Below are positions 8,741 through 17,094 of a stretch of 64,000 nt of DNA, one piece after another; the stretch's first letter is position 1, and every line of letters starts with the position of its first letter. Location: NCBI RefSeq assembly GCF_004571025.1, contig NZ_SPQT01000022.1, positions 1 through 64,000 of the forward strand, given 5' to 3'. The stretch is from Bradyrhizobium niftali. Its GTDB lineage: Bacteria; Pseudomonadota; Alphaproteobacteria; Rhizobiales; Xanthobacteraceae. Both the position numbers and the translations under genes were made by a program. The notes below the pieces were generated by a model. It made no database searches, was not told the origin of the DNA, and saw only the letters and a program-made list of their open reading frames with translations.

Positions 8741-8998
8741 CGATGTTGCATTGACGATGCCTCGGAACAAGCGATGTGCTGTCAGCGGCTGACGCTGGGC
8801 GATCCAGCCCCGTTTCCGATAGCGCTGAGCGGGCATAAACCAATGATTGCGAGAAAACCTCAGCAGATGATCCTCGTCGCTTCTTCCCGGTGCTTTGGCC
8901 GCCCCAGCTTAGGCTGGGCACACCTGCGCGTTTGTGGCAGAATCAGAGCTTAGGACAGTACCTCCTCACCCAGCATTGGGTCACTTGGAGGCTTCCGG
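8741..8998. other. Leader region of the hybrid kinase gene
   Basis: No gene recognised. The open frame on the plus strand here (8597-8953) lacks a ribosome site and family-like composition. The GGAGG at 8987-8991 belongs to the next gene. Confidence 0.4.
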
Positions 8999-11900
8999 TT
9001 GACCCCATCGTTTTTCGGTTCGACGCGCATGGACAACAGGTTCCAAGTGCTATGGGAGGACGATGCCCGCGTCTTTTGCCGGGCTTTGTGTCCTGATTCC
9101 GATGCCACCTGCAGAGCTGTATTGGCAGTACATCCCAAGGCGAAGCATGCTTCGTCCGGCATCCTCGATCGGCTCGCTCACGAATTCGAACTGAAGGACC
9201 AGCTGGATGGCGCGTGGGCAATGCGCCCGCTCGGGCTGGAGTACGACGGTGGTCACCCTGTTCTGCTGCTTGAGTATCCTGGCGGCCAGCCACTCGAGCA
9301 GTTGCTTGGTGAGCCCATGGACATCGAACGCTTTTTGCGACTAGCAATCGAGATCGCGAGAGCCTTGAACAAGGTGCATCAGCGCGGCCTCGTTCACAAG
9401 GACCTGAAACCGGCGCATATACTGGTAAACTGCGACGACGAACGGATCCGGTTCACCGGTTTCGGTATCGCTTCGCGCCTGGTCCGGGAGCGACGCATGC
9501 CCGGGCCGCCCGAGTTCATCGTGGGCACGCTGCCCTACATGGCGCCCGAACAGACCGGGTGGATGAACCGCTCGATCGATTTCCGTAGCGACCTCTACTC
9601 GCTTGGTGTGACGCTCTATCAAATGCTGACTGGCTCGTTGCCGTTCACCGCGGCACATTCGATGGAGTGGGTACATTGCCATATCGCGAGAAAGCCGGTA
9701 CCGCCCAGCGAGCGCGTGAGCACTGTACCGACTGCAATCTCGGCCGTAGTACTCAAGCTGCTCGCCAAGTCCGCCGAGGAACGTTATCAGGGCGCGACGG
9801 GCCTCGAGCATGATCTACGCCGCTGCCTGAATGAATGGGAAACCGGACGTCGGATCGAAGAGTTTGCACTCGGGCAATACGACACGCCCGACCGACTGCT
9901 GATCCCCGAAAAGCTCTATGGAAGAGACCGCGAGATTGAACTCTTGCTGGGCGCGTTCGACCGCATGCTCAAGAGCGGCGCGCCGGAATTGGTGCTGGTT
10001 TCCGGATATTCCGGCGTCGGCAAGTCCTCAGTGGTCAATGAGCTCCATCATCGGCTTGTTCCGTCGCACGGACTGTTCGCATCGGGCAAGTTCGATCAGT
10101 ACAAACGCGATATTCCGTATTCGATTCTGGTCGAGGCCTTTCAGAGCCTCGTGAGGTCTCTTCTGAGCAAGAATGACGTCGAGCTCGCGAATTGGCGCCA
10201 AGCCCTTCAAGATGCGCTTGGCGCAAATGGGCGACTTGTTATCGACCTGATTCCTGAATTGCGGCTGATCATGGGAGAGCTGCCACCCGTTCCTGATCTC
10301 CCGCCACCGCAGGCACAAAACCGCTTCCATCACGTACTCCGACGCTTCATAGGGGTATTCGCACGTTCCGAGCATCCGTTGGTACTTTTCCTCGACGATC
10401 TCCAATGGGTCGACGCCGCCACGTTGGACCTGGTTGAGGATCTGTTGACCCGGACCGATCTGCAATACCTGATGCTGATCGGGTCCTTTCGGGACAACGA
10501 GGTCACGGCCGCCCATCCGTTACGGCGTAGGCTTGAGGGCATGGAGAACGCTGGCACAAACGTGCAGCAGATCATCCTTGCGCCGCTTGCCGGCGAACAC
10601 ATTTCGCGCCTGATTTCTGATGCTCTAGGCTGCGATTTGCTGCATGCGGCGCCGCTCGCGCGTCTGATCCACGATAAAACGGCCGGCAATCCATTCTTCG
10701 TAAATCAGTTCCTCCACGTACTTGCCGCGGAAGGCCTCGTCCGCTTTGATCATGAGGCGATGTGCTGGTGCTGGGATTTGGATCGCATTCACGCAAAAGG
10801 TCACACCGACAACGTCGTGGATTTGATGATCGCAAAGCTGGCACAGCTGCCGGCTGACACACAGGACACGCTGCGGGAGTTGGCCTGTCTCGGAAATTTC
10901 GTCGAAACCACGACACTCTCGATCGTCCTCGGGCGCTCCGAGCAGCAGGTTCATTCGGCGCTCTGGGAGGCGGTCCGCCAGGAATTGATCGAGCAACAGA
11001 CCGGCGCCTACAGGTTTGTCCACGACCGCGTACAAGAAGCCTGCTATTCGCTGATCCCGGATCATCAACGCGCGGCGCTCCATCTACGAATCGGGCGCCA
11101 GTTGCTGGCGCAGACATTCGGGGAGAAGCGCGAGAAGGCGATCTTCGCAATCGTCAATCAGCTCAACCGCGGCGCGGCCTTGATCACCTCGCGAGATGAA
11201 CGCGTGCAGCTTGCGGAGCTCAATCTGACAGCCAGCCTGCGCGCGAGGGCGTCGGCGGCCTACGCGGCATCGCTCAATTACGCCGCAACCGGTGCGGCAT
11301 TGTTACCGCACGACTGTTGGGAGCGCTTCCAGCGGCTTGCTTTTTCGCTCGAGTTGCATCGCGCCGAATGCGAGTTCGTGACCGGCGCTGTCGTTGAGGC
11401 GGAACAGCGCTTACAGGAACTGACGACGCGAATCGCGAGTGCAACCGACCTTGCTGTCGTCGCACGCCGGCTGGTGGATTTGTATACGGCGCTCAGCAAG
11501 CCGGACCGCGCGGTTGACGCCGGTCTCGGCTGTCTGGAACGACTCGGGATTCGATGGCTGGCCCACCCAAGCGATGATCACGTCCGACAGGAATACGAGC
11601 GCGTCCGATCTCGCCTCGGAGACCGAGCGATCGAGGAGGTGTTGGATCTGCCGCTGATGACCGACCCGCTCGCACTGGCCATGTTGGATCTTTTGACGGC
11701 CCTCATGCCGCCTGCATTCTTCACCGATACGAACCTTCGCTCGCTGGTGGTCATCAAGGCGGTCGATTTCAGCCTGGAGTGGGGGAACAACGATGCTTCG
11801 TGCGTTCCCTACGTCATGTTCGGCGCCATCGCCGGCGCGCGCTTCGACGACTATGAGGCGGGGCTTCGATTGAGCCGTATCGGCACAGAGCTGGTCGAGC

Positions 11901-14900
11901 GACGCGGATTTTCGCTCGTTCAAGCGCGGACTTACCTGAACTATGGCAACCTTGTCCTTTCATGGACAAAGCCCCTCCAGCACGCGCGAGACGCGTTTCG
12001 ACGCGCATTCGAGGCGGCGAGCAACAGTGGCGATATCACGTTCGCGGCCTTCAGCTGCGCCAGCCTGAATACCAATTTCCTTGCGGCGGGCGATCCGCTT
12101 GCAGAAGCACAACGCGAAGCCGAGCACGGGTTGCGGTTGACCGAGAAGGCGAAATTTGCGCTGATCGGCGACATCATAAAGCCGCAGCTTGGGCTGATCA
12201 GGATGCTGCGTGGCCTGACGCGGCGGTTCGGCGCCCTTCACGACAATCAGTCCGACGAGCTTCGGTTCGAGCGGCATTTGGCTGCTGATCAGGCACTCGC
12301 ATTGCCTGAGAGCTGGTACTGGATCCGCAAGCTGCAAGCATGCTTCTTTGCCGGCGACTATGTGTCGGCCGTTGCCGCCGCGGCCAGGGCTCGGAGCCTA
12401 CCGTGGTCACCACCTCAGCTATTCGAAACGGCGGAATACGAGTTCTATGCAGCACTGTCCCACGCGGCCTGCTGGGATTTGGCACCCCCTGAAGAACAGC
12501 AAGAGCACCTTGAAGCGCTGACGGCCCACCAGCAGCAGCTCGAACTGTGGGCGCAGAATTGCCCTGAGAGCTTCGCGAATCGCGCTCTCCTTGCCGGCGC
12601 AGAAATCGCCCGCCTCCAAGGCAGAGAACTTGACGCGGAGCGTCTCTTTGAACAAGCCATCCGCTCCGCCCGCGGCAATGGCTTCGTCCACCACGAGGGA
12701 CTCGCTTACGAATTGGCCGCGCGCTTTTACGGCACGCGTGGCTTCGAAGAGTTTGCGCGCATCTATCTGCAAAGAGCGCGCGATTGCTATGTTCGTTGGG
12801 GAGCGGACGGAAAAGTGCGGCAACTTGAGGATATCCATCCGCACCTCAAGGAGGTGAGATCAGAGCCCGGCGCGATGAGCACCATCGGGGCGCCGGTCGA
12901 GCATCTCGATCTCGCCACCGTGATCAAGGTGTCTGAAGCGGTATCAGGCGAGATGGTCTTGGAAAAGCTTGTCGAGACGCTGATGCACACGGCCGTTGAA
13001 CAGGCAGGAGCTGAACGGGGTCTGTTGATCCTGTCGCACGAGAACAACGAGCCGCGCATCGAGGCGGAAGCCACGACAACCGGCGAGAGAGTGACCGTCG
13101 AACTGCGTGATGCAGCGGTGACCGAGGCTCTGGTTCCGGAATCCGTTCTCTATTACGTAATGCGGACCAGAGAGTGCGCTGTTCTCGAAGATGCCGCCTG
13201 CCAACCTCCTTTTGCTACGGACCCCTACCTTGGTCAGCGCAAGCCTCGTTCCATTCTTTGCTTGCCCCTGATCAACCAGGGGAAACTTATCGGGGTGCTC
13301 TACCTTGAGAATACACTGACGCCTCACGTTTTCGCACCCGCAAGGGTTGCTGTTATAAAACTACTCGCCTCGCAAGCGGCAATCGCGCTGGAAAATGCGA
13401 CTCTGTATCGTGATGTCAGAGAACGCGAAGCGAAGATCCGCCGCCTTGTCGACGCCAACATCATTGGGATCATCATCTGGGAGCTTGAAGGGCCAATTCT
13501 GGAGGCCAATGATGCGTTTCTGCGCATCGTGGGGTACGACCGTGAGGATCTCGCCTCCGGCCGCCTGCTCTGGACTGACCTGACACCGCCGGAATGGCTC
13601 GACCGCCACGAACGATGGTGGATCCCGGAACTCAAGAAGATGGGGAGCGTACAGCCGTTCGAGAAAGAGTATTTCCGTAAGGACGGAAGCCGCGTGCCGG
13701 TCTTGATCGGAATGGCTGCGTTCGACGAGCAACGGGACCAAGGTGTCTCCTTTGTCGTCGACCTGACGGAACGTAAACGGTCCGAGGAGGCTCTGCGGGA
13801 GAGCGAAGAGCGTTTTCGTACTCTCGTACAGTTCTCTTTCGACGTGTACTGGGAATCAGATGCAAACCATCGCTTCATCCGCCAGGAGTTCGCCGAAACC
13901 ATTGCTGACGCTCCCGCGTCGGGCTCTGAACTTGGTAAAACGCGCTGGGAGGTGCCCTACTTGGAGCCCGACGAGGAGGCTTGGCGCAAGCATCGGGAGA
14001 CGCTCGATGCCCACCTGCCGTTCCGTGATTTCGAGCTCGCGCGCCCGACGACCGACGGCCGCAAGCGCTACGTGTCCGTCTCCGGGATGCCGATTTTCGA
14101 CGAGTCCGGGAAGTTCGTCGGTTATCGCGGCGTGGGACGGCACATCACCGAACAGAAGCGGGCCACGGAGGCCCTGCGCGAGATGCAGAGGGAGTTGGCG
14201 CATGCCAACCGCCTCGCCACCATGGGCGAACTCACGGCCTCGATCGCCCATGAAGTGAGCCAGCCGATTGCCGCGGCATCCATGAATGCTGGTGCCGCCG
14301 CGCGGTTCCTGGACAGAAACCCGCCCGATCTCGAGAGGGTCAGGCAATCACTGGGCTGGCTCATGAACGATACTGCTCTGGCCAGCGACATCATCCAGCG
14401 AATTCGCGATCTCATCAAAAAAGCACCGCCTCGGAAGGATAATTTGGATATCAACGAGGCGATCCGGGACGTGATTGAGCTTACCCGCGGCGAAGCGATG
14501 AAGAACGGCGTCTCGGTACAGACGGAACTTGCAGACAGCTTACCGCTTGTGGAAGGCGATCGTGTCCAATTGCAGCAAGTGGTCCTCAATCTGATTGTCA
14601 ATGCCGTCCAGGCAGTGGGCACTGTGGCGGACGACGCCAGAAGGGTGCTTATCACCACCGGTGAGGTCGGCCCTGACCGTGTTCTTGTCGAGGTGCAGGA
14701 CTCGGGACCGGGGTTGGCAGTGGAAAATCTCGAGCACGTCTTCACCCCCTTTTACACGACGAAGCCGGGCGGGCTCGGGGTGGGACTGTCCATCTGCCGT
14801 TCGATTGTTGAAGCTCATGCCGGGCGCCTGTGGGTGACCCCTAACCTGCCCCGCGGCGCGACTTTTCATTTCACCGTGCCGGTCTGTCCCGCAGACGCTT

Positions 14901-14905
14901 CATGA
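8999..14905 (+). CDS. Hybrid Ser/Thr kinase-like / AAA ATPase / GAF-PAS sensor histidine kinase
   Basis: A 1,968-residue cytoplasmic signalling protein. The start is a TTG at 8999, chosen because GGAGG lies seven nucleotides upstream; an in-frame ATG at 9029 is the alternative. Order of domains: Ser/Thr kinase-like (about 30-285, with HKDLKPAHIL and APEQTGWMN), AAA/NACHT-like ATPase (Walker A GYSGVGKS at 336-343, Walker B LFLDDLQW near 463-470), a long helical TPR-like region (about 650-1290), GAF (about 1320-1465), two PAS domains (about 1480-1600 and 1605-1720), then HisKA with the phospho-His in AHEVSQP at residue 1751, and HATPase with LNLIVNAVQAV, DSGPG and GVGLSICRSIV. No receiver domain and no response-regulator gene are adjacent. 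In the kinase-like domain the DFG aspartate is Gly (TGFG), and no VAIK lysine is evident, so it may not phosphorylate Ser/Thr. Confidence 0.85.
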   Translation: MTPSFFGSTRMDNRFQVLWEDDARVFCRALCPDSDATCRAVLAVHPKAKHASSGILDRLAHEFELKDQLDGAWAMRPLGLEYDGGHPVLLLEYPGGQPLEQLLGEPMDIERFLRLAIEIARALNKVHQRGLVHKDLKPAHILVNCDDERIRFTGFGIASRLVRERRMPGPPEFIVGTLPYMAPEQTGWMNRSIDFRSDLYSLGVTLYQMLTGSLPFTAAHSMEWVHCHIARKPVPPSERVSTVPTAISAVVLKLLAKSAEERYQGATGLEHDLRRCLNEWETGRRIEEFALGQYDTPDRLLIPEKLYGRDREIELLLGAFDRMLKSGAPELVLVSGYSGVGKSSVVNELHHRLVPSHGLFASGKFDQYKRDIPYSILVEAFQSLVRSLLSKNDVELANWRQALQDALGANGRLVIDLIPELRLIMGELPPVPDLPPPQAQNRFHHVLRRFIGVFARSEHPLVLFLDDLQWVDAATLDLVEDLLTRTDLQYLMLIGSFRDNEVTAAHPLRRRLEGMENAGTNVQQIILAPLAGEHISRLISDALGCDLLHAAPLARLIHDKTAGNPFFVNQFLHVLAAEGLVRFDHEAMCWCWDLDRIHAKGHTDNVVDLMIAKLAQLPADTQDTLRELACLGNFVETTTLSIVLGRSEQQVHSALWEAVRQELIEQQTGAYRFVHDRVQEACYSLIPDHQRAALHLRIGRQLLAQTFGEKREKAIFAIVNQLNRGAALITSRDERVQLAELNLTASLRARASAAYAASLNYAATGAALLPHDCWERFQRLAFSLELHRAECEFVTGAVVEAEQRLQELTTRIASATDLAVVARRLVDLYTALSKPDRAVDAGLGCLERLGIRWLAHPSDDHVRQEYERVRSRLGDRAIEEVLDLPLMTDPLALAMLDLLTALMPPAFFTDTNLRSLVVIKAVDFSLEWGNNDASCVPYVMFGAIAGARFDDYEAGLRLSRIGTELVERRGFSLVQARTYLNYGNLVLSWTKPLQHARDAFRRAFEAASNSGDITFAAFSCASLNTNFLAAGDPLAEAQREAEHGLRLTEKAKFALIGDIIKPQLGLIRMLRGLTRRFGALHDNQSDELRFERHLAADQALALPESWYWIRKLQACFFAGDYVSAVAAAARARSLPWSPPQLFETAEYEFYAALSHAACWDLAPPEEQQEHLEALTAHQQQLELWAQNCPESFANRALLAGAEIARLQGRELDAERLFEQAIRSARGNGFVHHEGLAYELAARFYGTRGFEEFARIYLQRARDCYVRWGADGKVRQLEDIHPHLKEVRSEPGAMSTIGAPVEHLDLATVIKVSEAVSGEMVLEKLVETLMHTAVEQAGAERGLLILSHENNEPRIEAEATTTGERVTVELRDAAVTEALVPESVLYYVMRTRECAVLEDAACQPPFATDPYLGQRKPRSILCLPLINQGKLIGVLYLENTLTPHVFAPARVAVIKLLASQAAIALENATLYRDVREREAKIRRLVDANIIGIIIWELEGPILEANDAFLRIVGYDREDLASGRLLWTDLTPPEWLDRHERWWIPELKKMGSVQPFEKEYFRKDGSRVPVLIGMAAFDEQRDQGVSFVVDLTERKRSEEALRESEERFRTLVQFSFDVYWESDANHRFIRQEFAETIADAPASGSELGKTRWEVPYLEPDEEAWRKHRETLDAHLPFRDFELARPTTDGRKRYVSVSGMPIFDESGKFVGYRGVGRHITEQKRATEALREMQRELAHANRLATMGELTASIAHEVSQPIAAASMNAGAAARFLDRNPPDLERVRQSLGWLMNDTALASDIIQRIRDLIKKAPPRKDNLDINEAIRDVIELTRGEAMKNGVSVQTELADSLPLVEGDRVQLQQVVLNLIVNAVQAVGTVADDARRVLITTGEVGPDRVLVEVQDSGPGLAVENLEHVFTPFYTTKPGGLGVGLSICRSIVEAHAGRLWVTPNLPRGATFHFTVPVCPADAS

Positions 14906-15080
14906 TGATCTCGGGGGTTGGTGTACCACTCGCCGGTGGGCAGGGCGATGTTGTTGCAGGCGAGCGCTGAGAGGCGCTGAAGCCGACCGGGAACCCTGCC
15001 GCGCCGGTCTGGATTCCCGCGATGGTTGGGGTAAGGTTACGCTGCGGAGAACAATTACAAACGACATCCGGGAGGAAGCG

Positions 15081-16877
15081 ATGCTCGACACCATGCTTAG
15101 CGCGCGCGTCCAGGTTTTCCTCGACAAGTTTGAAGCCGCGCTTGCGACGGGCGATCTCGACGCCGCCGTAGGAATGTTCGCTCCGGAATGCTACTGGCGC
15201 GACCTGGTTGCCTTCACCTGGAACATCAGGACCATGGAAGGCCGCGATCAGATCCGCGACATGCTCGCGCATTGCCTCGCGCATGTGAAGCCGCACAACT
15301 GGAAAACCGCCGAAGGTGAAACGCCAACCGAGGCCGGCGCCGTGACCGAATCTTGGATCACGTTCGAGACCGATGTCGCGCGCGGATATGGACTTATCCG
15401 CCTGCAGAATGGTCAGATCTGGACGCTCTTGACGACCATGGCCGAACTGAAGGCCCATGAGGAAAAGGCTGGCTTCAGCCGACCGCTCGGCGCCAGGCAC
15501 GGCGTTAATCCCGGCGCCAAGACCTGGAAGGAACTGCGTGACGAGGAAGTCGAGCAACTTGGCTTCAAGACGCAGCCCTACGTGCTTGTCATCGGCGGCG
15601 GACAGGGAGGCATTGCGCTCGGGGCGCGGCTGCGCCAACTCGGTGTGCCGACGATCATCGTCGAAAAGAACGCACGCGCCGGCGATTCCTGGCGCAACCG
15701 CTACAAGTCGCTCTGCCTGCACGATCCCGTCTGGTACGATCACTTGCCCTACATCGATTTCCCCAAGAACTGGCCTGTGTTCTCGCCCAAGGACAAGATC
15801 GGCGATTGGCTGGAAATGTACACCAAGGTCATGGAGCTGAACTATTGGACGAACACCGTGGCCAAACGCGCCAGTTGGGACGACACCAAGAAGGAATGGA
15901 CCGTCATCGTCGAACGCGATGGCAAGGAGATTGCTCTGCGGCCCAAGCAGCTTGTGTTCGCGACCGGCATGTCGGCCAAGCCGAACATGCCGAAAATCAA
16001 AGGCATGGAAGCATTTAAGGGCGAGCAACACCATTCCTCACGCCATCCCGGCTCCGGCGGCTACAAAGGCAAGAAGGTGGTGGTGATCGGCTCGAACAAT
16101 TCGGCCCATGACATCTGCGCTGCGCTGTACGAGGCCGGCATCGACGTAACGATGGTGCAGCGCTCGACGACCCACATTGTGCGCTCGGATTCGCTGATGG
16201 CGACCCTCGGTGATCTTTATTCCGAACGTGCCGTCCGCAGCGGAATGACCACGGCAAAGGCCGATCTGATCTTCGCTTCACTGCCCTACCAGATTTTGAA
16301 TCAGTTTCAAAAGCCGGTTTACGACAAGATCCGCCAGGACGACGCCGCTTTCTATGCCGGGCTAGAGAAGGCCGGCTTCATGCTCGACTTCGGTGACGAC
16401 GATTCCGGGCTATTCATGAAATATCTGCGCCGCGGCTCGGGCTATTACATCGACGTCGGCGCCTCACAGCTTATCATTGACGGAAAAATCAAACTGTTCG
16501 CTGGACAGGTCGAGGAAATCACGCCCAACGGCGTCAGGCTCGACAACGGCAAGGAATTGCCAGCGGACGTGATCGTCTATGCCACCGGCTACAGCTCGAT
16601 GAACGGCTTTGTCGCCGATCTCGTGAGTGCGGAAATGGCCGACAAAGTCGGCAAGGTCTGGGGCCTCGGCTCGAATACGAAAAAGGACCCCGGCCCATGG
16701 GAAGGTGAGCAGCGCAACATGTGGAAGCCGACGCAGCAGGAAGGCCTATGGTTCCACGGCGGAAATCTGCATCAGTCGCGACATTACTCGCAATTCCTTT
16801 CCCTGCAGTTGAAGGCGCGCTACGAGAGCATCCCGACGCCGGTCTACGGCCTGCAGACTGTCCATCACAAGGCCTGA
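15081..16877 (+). CDS. Flavin-containing monooxygenase with N-terminal SnoaL-like domain
   Basis: A 598-residue NAD(P)H/FAD monooxygenase. Residues 1-150 resemble a SnoaL/NTF2-like domain (FEAALATGDLDAAVGMF, then CYWRDLVAFTW). The FAD-binding Rossmann motif GGGQGG starts near residue 172, a second nucleotide-binding site VVVIGSNNSAHD lies near 333, and VYATGYSS is the C-terminal FMO/BVMO-type motif. The ATG at 15081 follows GGGAGGAAGCG. Substrate unknown; relatives oxygenate amines, ketones or indole-3-pyruvate (YUCCA-like). It follows the hybrid kinase on the same strand after 175 nt, and the two may or may not be co-transcribed. Confidence 0.85.
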   Translation: MLDTMLSARVQVFLDKFEAALATGDLDAAVGMFAPECYWRDLVAFTWNIRTMEGRDQIRDMLAHCLAHVKPHNWKTAEGETPTEAGAVTESWITFETDVARGYGLIRLQNGQIWTLLTTMAELKAHEEKAGFSRPLGARHGVNPGAKTWKELRDEEVEQLGFKTQPYVLVIGGGQGGIALGARLRQLGVPTIIVEKNARAGDSWRNRYKSLCLHDPVWYDHLPYIDFPKNWPVFSPKDKIGDWLEMYTKVMELNYWTNTVAKRASWDDTKKEWTVIVERDGKEIALRPKQLVFATGMSAKPNMPKIKGMEAFKGEQHHSSRHPGSGGYKGKKVVVIGSNNSAHDICAALYEAGIDVTMVQRSTTHIVRSDSLMATLGDLYSERAVRSGMTTAKADLIFASLPYQILNQFQKPVYDKIRQDDAAFYAGLEKAGFMLDFGDDDSGLFMKYLRRGSGYYIDVGASQLIIDGKIKLFAGQVEEITPNGVRLDNGKELPADVIVYATGYSSMNGFVADLVSAEMADKVGKVWGLGSNTKKDPGPWEGEQRNMWKPTQQEGLWFHGGNLHQSRHYSQFLSLQLKARYESIPTPVYGLQTVHHKA

Positions 16878-17094
16878 AATTGCCGAGTGCACAGCGGGGC
16901 TCGCGGATTGCGAGTCCCATGCTATTTCCGGGTCTCCGCACTCGCCAGCGCAATGGCCGCCTTGTCTCGCTGAGACGACACAGCTGACTTAATCCGCCAT
17001 GTCGGAAAGGGGCCATCAGCAGTCGCGGCGGACGTGGCCGGCAACACGCTCGAGACCAGAATACCGACGCTGGTGTGCGAGGGCGTCGAGTCAG

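Noticed and set aside
14871..16034. Minus-strand open frame of 387 codons opposite the monooxygenase
   Set aside because: Overlaps a recognised gene. A short alternative frame at 14885-15000 looks faintly protein-like but could not be assigned, so it is not called.
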